Of a stretch of DNA of 64,000 nt, positions 8,868 through 17,610 are shown piece after piece. Both the position numbers and the translations under genes were made by a program. Source of the stretch: Sphingomonas sanguinis (lineage in GTDB: Bacteria; Pseudomonadota; Alphaproteobacteria; Sphingomonadales; Sphingomonadaceae). The stretch's first letter is position 1. Each line of letters opens with the position of its first letter. The notes under the pieces were generated by a model that did not search any database, was not told where the DNA came from, and was given only the letters and a program-made list of their open reading frames with translations. The DNA is taken from contig NZ_CP079203.1 in NCBI RefSeq assembly GCF_019297835.1, positions 2,904,501 to 2,968,500 on the forward strand, given 5' to 3'.

Positions 8868-11252
8868 TTGTCGCGTGCGTTGGATCCATGCCGTGCCGCT
8901 CGTGCGGTGCTGCCGGTGGCGGCGTTGTTCGTCGCGCCCTGTGCGGTCAAGGCGCAGGGGCGCCGCGTCGACGTCGCCGCCGGCTCGCTTGCCAATGCCA
9001 TCATCGCGCTGGCTCGGCAGACCGGGACGACCATCGTCACGTCGGACGCCGCCGCGCCCGGCGTCCGCGTGAGGGGCGTCCACGGCCTGCTGACCGTCGA
9101 CGCGGCGTTGAGGGCGATGCTCGCGGGCACGAACTTCGAAGGCGCTCGTCTGAACGCCACGACGTTCGTCGTGAGACGGCGTCCCCCGCCTCCGCGCCGG
9201 CCCGTGCTCCCGCCGCGCAGGCCGCCTCCGCCGCCGGATACCGGTCCGGACATCGTGGTCACGGCGACCAAGATCGACCAGCCCCTGTCCACGTTCAACG
9301 GCACCGCGCACGTGCTATCGCTCGACGCCCCCGGATTGCGGGGTGCGGAGGGGCGGGGTTCGGCGGCGATCGTCGACCAGCTGCCTATCATGGCCTCGAC
9401 CGGGCTGGGCCCCGGGCGCGACAAGCTCTTCGTGCGCGGGATAGCGGACAGCAGCTTCTCCGGCTCCACCCAGGCCGCAGTCGGCCAGTATCTCGGCGAA
9501 GTCCGCCTCAACTACAACGCACCCGATCCGAGTCTCGCGCTGTACGATCTATCCGGAATCGAGGTTCTCGAGGGGCCGCAGTCCACGCTGTACGGAGCCG
9601 GCTCGCTGGGCGGCATCCTCCGGCTCGTGCCCCGCAGGCCCGTCGCCGGCCGATGGGAGGGGAGCGTCACCTCGGCGGTCTCGCTCGCGGCGAACGGGCG
9701 ATCCGGTACGGACCTCGCCGGAGTGCTGAACGTGCCGCTCGGCACGCGCTCCGCCGCCAGGATCGTCGCCTACCGGAACACGGTGTCGGGTGCAGTTGAC
9801 GACGTCGGACGCGGTCTCCGGGCGGTCGGGGACTATCGCACGACTGGGGCTCGCGCGATGGTCGCACTGCCGGTCGGCGATGGATGGTCGATCGACCTGA
9901 CGGGAGCCCATCAGGTCATCGACCATTCGGATGCCCGCTACGCGGAGGGCCCGCGCGACCCGCCCTCGCGCTCCTCGGCGATCGCTCAGCCGGCCGGCAT
10001 CCGGTTCTCGCTCGCAGCCGTCACGCTGCGCAAGCGCTGGAACAGCGGCCTGGAACTGGTCAGCACCTCGTCGATGGTGAGCAACGACGCCCGCGCTCGA
10101 TACGACCTGTCGAAGATCGTGGCGGGGGTCTCGAGCGACAGCCGCGACCGGGCGAGAGTGATCAGCCACGAGACGCGTCTGTCGCGGACCAAGCGACGGG
10201 GCGGGTGGGTGCTCGGTCTCCATGCGATGAGCAGCTCTGACCTGCTGGCGACAACGCTGACCGGCGCCGATGTCGAAACCCGCGGCAGCGAGGTCGGCAC
10301 CGGAGTCGTCGATGCCGCGTTGTTCGGAGAAGCGACGGTGCCCGTGTCGCGAACGTGGACCGCGACCGTCGGCGGTCGCATCTCGTATTCCGAGGTGCGC
10401 GTCTCCGGCGAGCTGCCGTCGGCGGTCGATCCGTCCCGCTTGTCCACGCTGGACGGCGGAACGACCAGGTTTCTTCCCTCCGCCGCGCTCGGCTGGCATC
10501 CCATCGCAGGCGCGTCGGCGTATCTCCGCTACCAACGCGGCTATCGCGTGGGCGGCCTCACCATCCATCCTCTCAGCGATCCCTACGGTACCCTGCCGGA
10601 TTACATGGTGAACGTCTTCCACCCGGACTCACTGGACATGGTGGAGATCGGCGTCCGGTTCGGTCGGACCAAAAACTCGCCGTTGACCGGAATGATCGCG
10701 CTGTCCGCCACGAGATGGAAGCGCATCCAGGCCGACCTGTTCGATTCCTACGGCCCGTTCACCGGGAACGTCGGCGATGGGCGCATCCTCGGCATCGAGA
10801 CGAGCGTCGGTTGGCACGTGACGCCGAGCCTGACCCTCTCCGCAGCGGCGTTCGTGGCCGACACCACCCTTTACCGCGACGAAACGGCCTCCCGCCCTTC
10901 AAACCGCCAGTGGCTGCCCAACATACCGCTTGCGACCGCCCGTCTTGATGCGGAGTGGAGGTCGCGGATCGGTGATGCCGACCTCACGCTGCGAGGTCGA
11001 ACACGGTACGTCGGCCTGTCGCGTCTCGGCGTGGGTGAGGACCTGTCGATACGGCAGGGCGACTATCTCGAGGTCGGCACGGGCGCCGAGATCATTATCG
11101 ATGGACGCAGTCTCTTCCTCGACGTCGACAACCTGTTCGACGTGCGCGGCAACCGCTTCGCGCTCGGGAACCCCTTCACGGCCATGAGCGGTGATCAGCG
11201 GACACCGCTCCAGCCGCGGACCGTGCGGGTGGGAGCTCGGTTCACCTTCTGA
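8868..11252 (+). CDS. TonB-dependent receptor with STN signalling domain
   Basis: 794-residue outer-membrane receptor. After a signal peptide ending near KAQG comes an STN (secretin/TonB N-terminal) domain, about residues 30-105, which contacts FecR. A proline-rich linker (about 106-128) follows, then a TonB-box-like region (PDIVVTATK), a plug domain with the conserved FVRGI and LEGPQSTLYGAGSLGG motifs, and a 22-strand barrel ending in the classic VRVGARFTF with a terminal aromatic residue. The STN domain and gene order sigma-fecR-receptor indicate a signalling receptor (FecA type). The ligand, probably a metal chelate, is not evident. The start is a TTG 10 bp after the fecR stop. Confidence 0.9.
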   Translation: MSRALDPCRAARAVLPVAALFVAPCAVKAQGRRVDVAAGSLANAIIALARQTGTTIVTSDAAAPGVRVRGVHGLLTVDAALRAMLAGTNFEGARLNATTFVVRRRPPPPRRPVLPPRRPPPPPDTGPDIVVTATKIDQPLSTFNGTAHVLSLDAPGLRGAEGRGSAAIVDQLPIMASTGLGPGRDKLFVRGIADSSFSGSTQAAVGQYLGEVRLNYNAPDPSLALYDLSGIEVLEGPQSTLYGAGSLGGILRLVPRRPVAGRWEGSVTSAVSLAANGRSGTDLAGVLNVPLGTRSAARIVAYRNTVSGAVDDVGRGLRAVGDYRTTGARAMVALPVGDGWSIDLTGAHQVIDHSDARYAEGPRDPPSRSSAIAQPAGIRFSLAAVTLRKRWNSGLELVSTSSMVSNDARARYDLSKIVAGVSSDSRDRARVISHETRLSRTKRRGGWVLGLHAMSSSDLLATTLTGADVETRGSEVGTGVVDAALFGEATVPVSRTWTATVGGRISYSEVRVSGELPSAVDPSRLSTLDGGTTRFLPSAALGWHPIAGASAYLRYQRGYRVGGLTIHPLSDPYGTLPDYMVNVFHPDSLDMVEIGVRFGRTKNSPLTGMIALSATRWKRIQADLFDSYGPFTGNVGDGRILGIETSVGWHVTPSLTLSAAAFVADTTLYRDETASRPSNRQWLPNIPLATARLDAEWRSRIGDADLTLRGRTRYVGLSRLGVGEDLSIRQGDYLEVGTGAEIIIDGRSLFLDVDNLFDVRGNRFALGNPFTAMSGDQRTPLQPRTVRVGARFTF

Positions 11253-11259
11253 GCGGAGT

Positions 11260-11286
11260 TGAGGTGGTCGTCTATCGCCTTCGTCC
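11260..11286 (+). promoter_or_regulatory. ECF-type promoter, copy 2
   Basis: TGAGGTGGTC (11260-11269), 10-bp spacer, TTCGTCC (11280-11286); the copy before the sigma gene shares even the preceding T. It lies 8 bp after the receptor stop and 43 bp before a small secreted-protein gene, which it presumably drives. Confidence 0.7.
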
Positions 11287-11328
11287 ATGCGTCAGCGGCC
11301 TCGACGCCGCGGATGGAAGGAACATTCG

Positions 11329-11535
11329 ATGAAGATTCTAGCTCTGATCGCCGCCTCCACGCTCATCGCGGCTCCAGCTGTCGCGCAGACGCAGACCGGG
11401 ACGAAGCCTGCACGACCGGCTCCCCGGGCGACGAAGGTTGCTGCGCCGGTGAAGACCGTGACTGCCAAGGACGCCAAGGTGAAGGTGGAGCACGCGAAGC
11501 GGGAAGCTCCCTCAAAGCCCCGCCCCAAGCGCTGA
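11329..11535 (+). CDS. Small secreted basic protein
   Basis: 68 residues. A clean signal peptide (MKILALIAASTLIAAPAVAQ) is followed by a 48-residue mature part made almost only of Lys, Ala, Pro, Arg, Thr and Val, so it is likely disordered and strongly basic in the periplasm. The ATG at 11329 has an AAGGAA ribosome site. It is preceded by a copy of the ECF-type promoter, so it is a likely target of the neighbouring sigma factor. No family was recognised; similar K/A/P-rich exported peptides are common in sphingomonads but lack a known role. Confidence 0.7.
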   Translation: MKILALIAASTLIAAPAVAQTQTGTKPARPAPRATKVAAPVKTVTAKDAKVKVEHAKREAPSKPRPKR

Positions 11536-11542
11536 GCAGGCC

Positions 11543-11569
11543 GGCGCCCGCCGTCCGACGACGGGCGCC
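11543..11569 (+). terminator. Hairpin between small protein and methyltransferase genes
   Basis: GGCGCCCG and its complement CGGGCGCC flank an 11-base loop, 7 bp after the small-protein stop. There is no T-run. It could act as an attenuator or 3'-end stabiliser before the methyltransferase gene. Confidence 0.45.
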
Positions 11570-11590
11570 ACCTTCACGAAGGAACCTCAA

Positions 11591-11620
11591 ATGGACGACG
11601 AGGCTACCGATGCGCGTTAG
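11591..11620 (+). CDS. Possible 9-codon leader ORF overlapping the methyltransferase start
   Basis: ATG at 11591 is preceded by a good GAAGGAA ribosome site and encodes MDDEATDAR and a TAG stop at 11618-11620, which lies 8 bases inside the methyltransferase gene. The methyltransferase ATG at 11610 has no ribosome site of its own. The small ORF may therefore couple translation, or the true methyltransferase start may be 11591 with a lost base. Confidence 0.3.
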   Translation: MDDEATDAR

Positions 11621-12257
11621 GGGTGTCTTCGCCACGCTCTCCGACCGCCTGCGCCAGGCACTGTCGCGCGTCGGCCTGCGCGCGGGGGAGTACGACGGCG
11701 ACTACGACCGCCTGTCGCGTCTCTACCGGCTTCCGGACCCGTGGCGTCTCGGACGGCCCCAGGAGGTCGAGCGATATCGCCGTACGAACGACATCATCAG
11801 GCTGCTGGCGCCGGAGCGCGGCGCCCTGCTGGAGATCGGTTCGGGGGAAGGGCATCACACTCAGCACCTGATGGAGGTGGCCAGCGCGGTCGTCGGTATC
11901 GAGATCAGCGCCGAAGCCGTCAGACGTGCGCGCGACCGAGTTCCGAGCGCCACCTTCCACCGGGGACGCGGAGAGGATCTCGAGCTTATCGTCGGCGATC
12001 GACGCTTCGCGGTGGCCACCGCGTGCGAGGTCCTGTGCTACTCGCCCGCGGCGCATTTCATCCTGGAGCAGATGGCGAGGGTCGCCGATCGCGTGGTCGT
12101 GACGACCTACGAAGGACAGGAGCGGCGGGTCGCGCCGCTCTTCCACGACGACCGTTGGATCCGCCTCCCCGACATCGTCGTCGGACGATACCGGTGGCAC
12201 TGCAGGGTGTGGACGTCCGACGCCCGGCCGAGTGCGCCTGAGTGTCGACCTTCCTGA
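11610..12257 (+). CDS. Class I SAM-dependent methyltransferase (NodS-like)
   Basis: 215 residues. The glycine-rich SAM-binding loop is visible as LLEIGSGEGHHTQHL (about residues 71-85), followed by the acidic end of strand 2 (VVGIEISAEAV) and a motif-IV-like region (FAVATACEVLCY). The overall layout resembles NodS-type and related small-molecule methyltransferases; the substrate is unknown. It sits 74 bp after the ECF-promoted small gene, and may be co-transcribed with it through the intervening hairpin. The start is uncertain (see the leader ORF at 11591). Confidence 0.75.
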   Translation: MRVRGVFATLSDRLRQALSRVGLRAGEYDGDYDRLSRLYRLPDPWRLGRPQEVERYRRTNDIIRLLAPERGALLEIGSGEGHHTQHLMEVASAVVGIEISAEAVRRARDRVPSATFHRGRGEDLELIVGDRRFAVATACEVLCYSPAAHFILEQMARVADRVVVTTYEGQERRVAPLFHDDRWIRLPDIVVGRYRWHCRVWTSDARPSAPECRPS

Positions 12258-12702
12258 GTACGATGGAGAACGGACGGTATCTGCTGGAGAAGCGATCGGC
12301 GGGTCCGGACCGATGGAACGGGATCGAGCGCCAAGTCAGGGGGGCTCAGAACGACGACAATGCCGCGGCGATCATCGCCCAGCAAGAGAGGGTCAGAACA
12401 AGGAGTATTATCAGGCGTGCGCGTCGGGAAAGCGGACGGTCCAAGTCGACAACTCCATCTTCATGTGCTTGGCTGATCCAGCGCGGCTCCAGGAGAGAAG
12501 CCGTCGACCTCCAGCACCACCGAGACGAAGTCGGCGTCCGAGTGCCTCAGCGAAGCCCATCGTTCGGAATGTCGATTTGAAGGAGGACTATGCCGTGTTG
12601 CGGGGCTACGATGCGTACCTCCCACAGTTGAGCAGGGTACGATGGGTCCGCCGGCATCCGGATGCGCGGCACCGACTGAACAGGAAAATCGTTCCGCGGA
12701 TG
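12258..12702 (+). other. 445-bp stretch with no recognisable gene
   Basis: Two overlapping plus-strand open frames of 112 and 157 codons cross this stretch (one from 12242, one from 12232 to 12705). Neither has a ribosome site, a signal sequence or a family motif, and both have arginine-rich, low-complexity translations typical of non-coding high-GC DNA. It ends at the third copy of the ECF-type promoter. Confidence 0.5.
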
Positions 12703-12729
12703 TGAGGTGGTCCTCGATCGGCTTCGTCT
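12703..12729 (+). promoter_or_regulatory. ECF-type promoter, copy 3 (before the HU-like gene)
   Basis: TGAGGTGGTC (12703-12712), 10-bp spacer, TTCGTCT (12723-12729), matching the copies at 7182 and 11260 in both boxes and in spacing. It stands 108 bp before the HU/IHF-like gene. Confidence 0.7.
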
Positions 12730-12837
12730 CAAGGCGTCGAAACCTGCGACGATCCGCTGCCGGATCTTAGGCGCCGGGGAGGGCGTCCGGAGTACAGCAT
12801 CAGCTGGGCCGACGTTCCCGCCGGGAACGGAGTGCCA

Positions 12838-13185
12838 ATGAACAAGTCCCAGCTGATCGAGAGCCTGCTAGACGCCGAACCGCATCTGCGACGCCGGGAC
12901 GTGGCGCGGGCGGTGAACGCTTTCTTCGACTGCATCATCGAGGGCTTGGGCAGAGGGGCGCGGATAGAGATCCGAGGGTTCGGCGGCTTCTCCACGCGAC
13001 CCCGCGGCACCCGCACTGCGCGAAATCCCAAGAACGGTCAGTTCGTCGAACTCGGCCCGACACGCATCCCGTACTTCCGCGCCTCGAAGATGATGAGGCC
13101 GCGCCTGAACGCTGGCGCGTCCCCGCGTGAGGCGGTGCTGATGGGAAAGCTCGTCAAACGATCGTCTCCTCGCAGCAAGGCGTGA
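12838..13185 (+). CDS. HU/IHF-family DNA-binding protein (IHF-beta-like)
   Basis: 115 residues, slightly longer than HU or IHF-beta (90-100) because of a basic C-terminal tail (KRSSPRSKA). The N-terminal helical part (MNKSQLIESLLDAEPHLRRRDVARAVNAFFDCI) and the beta-arm region (IEIRGFGGFSTRPRGTRTARNPKNGQ) carry the family pattern, including the RNPKNG proline of the DNA-intercalating arm tip. Such proteins bend DNA as dimers. It is divergent in the C-terminal half and is probably an accessory paralogue, not the housekeeping subunit. A copy of the ECF-type promoter lies upstream, so it may belong to the sigma regulon. Confidence 0.82.
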   Translation: MNKSQLIESLLDAEPHLRRRDVARAVNAFFDCIIEGLGRGARIEIRGFGGFSTRPRGTRTARNPKNGQFVELGPTRIPYFRASKMMRPRLNAGASPREAVLMGKLVKRSSPRSKA

Positions 13186-13339
13186 TCCGCAACCGAAGCC
13201 GATCGGGCGGGTGGGTTGGTCGGATCGAATATCGTTTCGGTTGGGCGGCTGGCGGATGGCGCAATTCGAAGCGTCGAGATCAGGAGGCTGACGTGCACTT
13301 CGCGGAAGGAGGAAGCAGATTGCCGGAAGGGTCGCGGGC

Positions 13340-15289
13340 ATGAGGCGTTCGCTCAGTCTGACTGTATTGGCCGGAGCGATCCCCATCGTCGCATTGTGCG
13401 CGACCTTCGGTGCGATGACGTTGCGAAACGAGCAGGAGACGATCGCGGCTCGTGGCCGCACCAACGCCAACCTGGCTGCGACGCTCGTCGAGGAGATGCT
13501 TCGAAGCAACGTCGAAGCTGTCAGGATGGTGGCGCAATCGCCGGCTATCGACGTTGGAAGGCCCGACATGGGACGTTTCGCCGTCCTCGCTCGTCGCATT
13601 CTCGCCGCTCAGAGCGATTGGAAGGCGATCATCCTGACGGACGCGGCCGGTGGAGTGCTCTTCAGCACGCTGTCCAAGGGCGGGACGGCGGACCGACCGA
13701 CGATCGCAGTGGGTCGACGCGGCGGAATGCGCGAGCCGTTCGCTATCGGGGTCGGGCCCGTCTTCATCGACTCGAGCGGCGAACGCGTCTTCAACGTCTC
13801 CGTCCCGGTGGGAAGGCGGGAACGGCCTCGACTCATCGTCTCGGCGTCCATTCCCGTGGGCAGTCTGAAGCGACTCATGAACGTGGAGCCGCTCGATGCG
13901 GGCTGGACCGCCTCCGTGGTCACGCGGTCCGGCCCCGCGCTGATCGTTCCCGATGCCCAACGAGCTCCGGTCGCCACCGAGCCGCGTCCCGTCGAAATGT
14001 GGATGCCCATACGCGGATCGTCGTGGGCGGTGAGGATCACCGCGCCGGCGCAGGCATTCCTGGCTCCGGTGCGACGTGCCGCGCTCCTGCTGCTCGGTGC
14101 GGCCGCGGTCTGCGCCTTGCTCCTGGCGTTGCTGACGCGGAGGCTGGCGCTCGAACTCCGGCAGGAACGCCGGCGCGAGGCATCCGACCTGCAGCGTCAG
14201 CGCATGGAGGCGCTGGGTCGTCTCACCGGCGGCGTGGCGCACGACTTCAACAACCTGCTAACCCCGATCATCATCGGCCTGGACGTCGCGAGCCAACGGA
14301 CGATCGACGCCGGAACCAAACAGCACCTGGGGGCGGCCCTGGCGGCGTCGGAGCGCGCCAAGACGTTGGTCAGCCGTCTGCTTTCATTCTCCCGTCAGCA
14401 GCAGCTCTCGCCCGAGGCGATCGAGCCAAGTGTTCTGATCGAAGACATCAAAGGCCTGATCGAGGGCCTGGTGACCCCGTCGATCACCGTAGCGGTCGAG
14501 ATGGAGCAGGATCTCTGCCCCGTGAAGGCCGACCGCAACCAGCTCGAACTCGCTGTCCTGAACCTCGTCGTCAATGCGCGCGACGCGATGGCCGGAGGGG
14601 GGCTGCTGAAGGTTTCCGCCGCGCGCGTCTTCCGGGACAATGGAGCCTCACTCGGCAACGGGGAGCATGTTGCGATCACCGTGTCGGATAGCGGGACCGG
14701 CATGGATGCGGCGACGTTGGCGTGCGCAGTCGATCCGTTCTTCACCACGAAGCCCGTGGGAAAGGGGACGGGCCTCGGCCTGTCGATGGTCGACGGTTTC
14801 GCCGTCCAGTCGGGAGGAGCGTTCATCCTCGAAAGCGAATGCGGGAAAGGCACGAGAGCTAGCATAATCCTGCCCTGTACCAGCGAGCGACCGGTGCCTT
14901 CACTGGCGGCGACCGACGTCGAGGCTCCCGGGGGGCTCGAGATCCTGCTCGTCGATGACGACCAGAGGGTGCGTCGTGCCTGTGCCGAGGTGCTGCGAGA
15001 GGCGGGGCACAAGGTCGTCGAGGCGGGCGACGTGGATGACGCCCTGACCGTGCTGGCTGCGCAGAGCGGCATAGGCATGGTCATCACGGACTTCGTCATG
15101 CCCGGAAGGTCCGGAGCCCACTTGATCGCTTGTCTGAAGGCCGAATGGCCTCACGTCGCGATTCTGATGGTCACGGGATACGCCGAGGATCAGATCGATT
15201 CGCCAGTGGGCGTGAACCTCCTGCTCAAGCCATTCCGAGGCTCCGCTCTTCTAGAAGCGGTCGATCAAGCGACGAGAAGATCGAACTGA
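13340..15289 (+). CDS. Hybrid sensor histidine kinase with receiver domain
   Basis: 649 residues. A first membrane helix (residues 7-27), a periplasmic sensor region of about 210 residues (dCache-like), and a second helix (about 246-266) lead to the kinase core. The H-box is GGVAHDFNNLLTP with phospho-accepting His at about 301; the N-box is LNLVVNARDAM, the G-boxes are DSGTGMD and GKGTGLGLSMV. A C-terminal receiver domain carries the phospho-acceptor Asp at about 584 (VITDFVMPG) and a Lys near LLLKPF. The start has a GGAAGG ribosome site. It is not next to a response regulator gene, and the stimulus is unknown. Confidence 0.9.
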   Translation: MRRSLSLTVLAGAIPIVALCATFGAMTLRNEQETIAARGRTNANLAATLVEEMLRSNVEAVRMVAQSPAIDVGRPDMGRFAVLARRILAAQSDWKAIILTDAAGGVLFSTLSKGGTADRPTIAVGRRGGMREPFAIGVGPVFIDSSGERVFNVSVPVGRRERPRLIVSASIPVGSLKRLMNVEPLDAGWTASVVTRSGPALIVPDAQRAPVATEPRPVEMWMPIRGSSWAVRITAPAQAFLAPVRRAALLLLGAAAVCALLLALLTRRLALELRQERRREASDLQRQRMEALGRLTGGVAHDFNNLLTPIIIGLDVASQRTIDAGTKQHLGAALAASERAKTLVSRLLSFSRQQQLSPEAIEPSVLIEDIKGLIEGLVTPSITVAVEMEQDLCPVKADRNQLELAVLNLVVNARDAMAGGGLLKVSAARVFRDNGASLGNGEHVAITVSDSGTGMDAATLACAVDPFFTTKPVGKGTGLGLSMVDGFAVQSGGAFILESECGKGTRASIILPCTSERPVPSLAATDVEAPGGLEILLVDDDQRVRRACAEVLREAGHKVVEAGDVDDALTVLAAQSGIGMVITDFVMPGRSGAHLIACLKAEWPHVAILMVTGYAEDQIDSPVGVNLLLKPFRGSALLEAVDQATRRSN

Positions 15290-15383
15290 GGGACGGATCT
15301 CGGACCGTTGCGCATCAGGAACAGATCGCCGCGACATCTATTGACCAAGATCAAGACGGCAATCAATCAACAGAAGGTGGATG

Positions 15384-17105
15384 ATGACGCGACGTGTGGC
15401 CGATGTGATCGTGGAAACGCTAGCCGCTGCAGGCGCGAAGCGCTGTTATGGCGTACCGGGCGACACGCTCAATTACGTCACCGACGCCATCCGCCGCAGC
15501 GACATGCGCTGGATCCATGTCCGGCATGAAGAGGCCGGTGCCTTTGCCGCTGGGGCCGACGCGCTGCTGACCGGCGAACTGGCGCTGTGCGCCGGATCGT
15601 GCGGCCCCGGCAGCCTGCATTTCATCAACGGGGTCTGGGAATCGAACAGGAACCGCGCGCCGGTGGTGCTCATCGCCAGCCAGATCGTGCAGGACGAACT
15701 CGGCTTCGACTTCCCGCAGGAGGTAGACTTCAAGTCGGTCTACGCCAAAGGTACCGTCTTCTGCGAAGAGATCCGCACCCCCGCCCAGGCGAGGCGGATG
15801 ACGGCGATGGCCGCGCAGGCGGCGCTCTCCAAGCGTGGCGTCGCGGTCCTGATCGTGCCGGTCGACGTGTCCAAGGCCGAGGCGCCCGACGAACCGGACT
15901 TTGCCGTCCACCGTGCCGCACCAGTGATCCGTCCGTCGGATGGGGAATTGGCCCGGATCGCCGATGCGCTCAACAGCGGCGAGCGGATCGCCATCTATGG
16001 CGGCTCGGGCTGCGAGCACGCGCATGACGCGGTCGTCGCCCTCGCCCAGCGGTTGCAGGCCCCGGTCGCGCGGACCAGCCGGGCCAAGGACTTTCTGGAA
16101 CACGACAACCCCTATGACGTCGGCATGACCGGCGTGTTCGGTACGGCGGGCGGCTATCAGGCGCTGATGGACTGCGACACGCTGCTGCTGCTCGGCTGCG
16201 ACTTTGCGTGGCGGCAATTCTATCCGAGCAAGGCGACGATCATCCAGATCGACGTGGAGGGCACGCATCTGGGCCGTCGCCATCCGATCGACATCGCGGC
16301 GGTGGGGACGATCGCCGACACGCTCAAGGCGCTGATCCCGTTGGTCACCCCGCGTGAGGATCGCAGTTTCCTGGACCATGCCCTGTCGCATGCGCAAAAG
16401 GCGGAAGCCGCGCTCGATGCGCGCCAGACGGCCGGGCACCGCGAGGTGATCCATCCACAATATCTGACCGGGTTGATCGCGCAACATGCCGCGACGGATG
16501 CGGTCTTCACCGCCGATGGCGGCTCGCCCATGGTCTGGTGCCTGCGCCACATCCCGTCGACCGGCGCGAACCGGACGGTGGTCAGCCTCAGCCACGGGAC
16601 GATGGCGAATGCCATGCCGCAGGCGCTGGGTGCGCAGGCTGCCTATCCGGGGCGGCAGGTCATTTCCATGTCGGGTGACGGCGGGCTGACCATGCTGCTG
16701 GGCGACATGCTGACCGCGGTGCAGGAGCACCTGCCGATCAAGGTCGTCGTCTTCAACAACGGCACGCTCGGTTTCGTCGAGATCGAGCAGAAGGTAGAGG
16801 GGCTGCTCGACACCTTCACCAACCTGCAGAACCCCGATTTCGGCCGCATGGCGGAGGCCATGGGCTGGTGGGGCCGGCGGGTCGAACATCCCGATGCGCT
16901 CGACGATGCCGTGAGGGCATGGCTTGCCGAACCCGGCCCCGCACTGCTGGATGTCGTAACGGTGCGCGACGAGTTGGTCATGCCGCCCAAGATCGAACCC
17001 GGACAGGTATTCGGCATGGCCCTCTATTCGGCCAAGGGTATCCTCTCTGGTCCCAAGGAAGCGACCAACGTCATGGACATGCTCAAAAACGCGATCCTTC
17101 CATGA
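15384..17105 (+). CDS. poxB: Thiamine-diphosphate-dependent pyruvate:quinone oxidoreductase
   Basis: 573 residues, the size of E. coli PoxB (572), which oxidatively decarboxylates pyruvate to acetate and passes electrons via FAD to membrane quinone. The N-terminal pyrimidine-binding domain has the catalytic Glu in RHEEAGAFAAGADA, then AGSCGPGSLHFINGVWE as in PoxB. The C-terminal cofactor domain has the ThDP/Mg motif GDGGLTMLLGDMLTAV and the NNGTLGFVEIEQ continuation. ATGs at 15381 and 15384 are both possible; the second is better spaced from the GAAGG site. Codon style (many TAT, CTG, GCG) is unlike the genes on either side. An IS5-like remnant abuts its 3' end. Confidence 0.88.
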   Translation: MTRRVADVIVETLAAAGAKRCYGVPGDTLNYVTDAIRRSDMRWIHVRHEEAGAFAAGADALLTGELALCAGSCGPGSLHFINGVWESNRNRAPVVLIASQIVQDELGFDFPQEVDFKSVYAKGTVFCEEIRTPAQARRMTAMAAQAALSKRGVAVLIVPVDVSKAEAPDEPDFAVHRAAPVIRPSDGELARIADALNSGERIAIYGGSGCEHAHDAVVALAQRLQAPVARTSRAKDFLEHDNPYDVGMTGVFGTAGGYQALMDCDTLLLLGCDFAWRQFYPSKATIIQIDVEGTHLGRRHPIDIAAVGTIADTLKALIPLVTPREDRSFLDHALSHAQKAEAALDARQTAGHREVIHPQYLTGLIAQHAATDAVFTADGGSPMVWCLRHIPSTGANRTVVSLSHGTMANAMPQALGAQAAYPGRQVISMSGDGGLTMLLGDMLTAVQEHLPIKVVVFNNGTLGFVEIEQKVEGLLDTFTNLQNPDFGRMAEAMGWWGRRVEHPDALDDAVRAWLAEPGPALLDVVTVRDELVMPPKIEPGQVFGMALYSAKGILSGPKEATNVMDMLKNAILP

Positions 17106-17130
17106 AGGACGAGCCTGGACTGAGGCTCAA

Positions 17131-17490
17131 TCAGAGCCAGAAAGCAAATGCGGTTGCGATGGCGACGCTTGAGAGGAAGTTGATGGCGAGTCTGTCGTAG
17201 CGGGTGGCGACACGGCGGAAATCCTTGAGATGGCAGAAGGCGTTCTCGATGAGGTGCCTGCCACGGTATCGGGTCCCTGCCGTATCGGATGGCTCGTTTC
17301 CGGGCGCGTCGCCCCGGCATGACGGGAACGGCTCCAGCGTCGCAGAGTGAGCGGCGCAGCCGGTCGGCGTCGTAGCCCTTGTCAGCAAGGAGGTAGCGCA
17401 TGCGACCGGCCCGCTCGAGGAGCGCAGGTGCCGCTTTCACGTCGCCGACGTTGCAGATGATCGCACCGATAATTTGTCGAACGTCGATAG
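17131..17490 (-). pseudogene. IS5-family transposase remnant
   Basis: The 3' part of a DDE transposase on the minus strand, broken into two frames. The upstream piece (IICNVGDV, LLADKGYDADRLRRSL, PGRRARKRAIRY) and the downstream piece (RGRHLIENAFCHLKDFRRVATRYDRLA, then FWL and stop) together match the end of IS5/IS427-type transposases, including the catalytic Glu of the HLIENAF motif. A frameshift near 17270 separates them, and the first half of the gene is missing. No clear terminal inverted repeats were found. It lies 25 bp after poxB and marks an old insertion. Confidence 0.8.
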
Positions 17491-17610
17491 GTTTTCATAT
17501 CTCAAGAGCTCCACAGCCGCGAATGACCGACTGGCGGTCCTTCGCGGCTGATTGTCTCGCCTCTCGCCCTTACCTAATTGGAAGGGTTCACGCGCCACAT
17601 CGATCGTACG

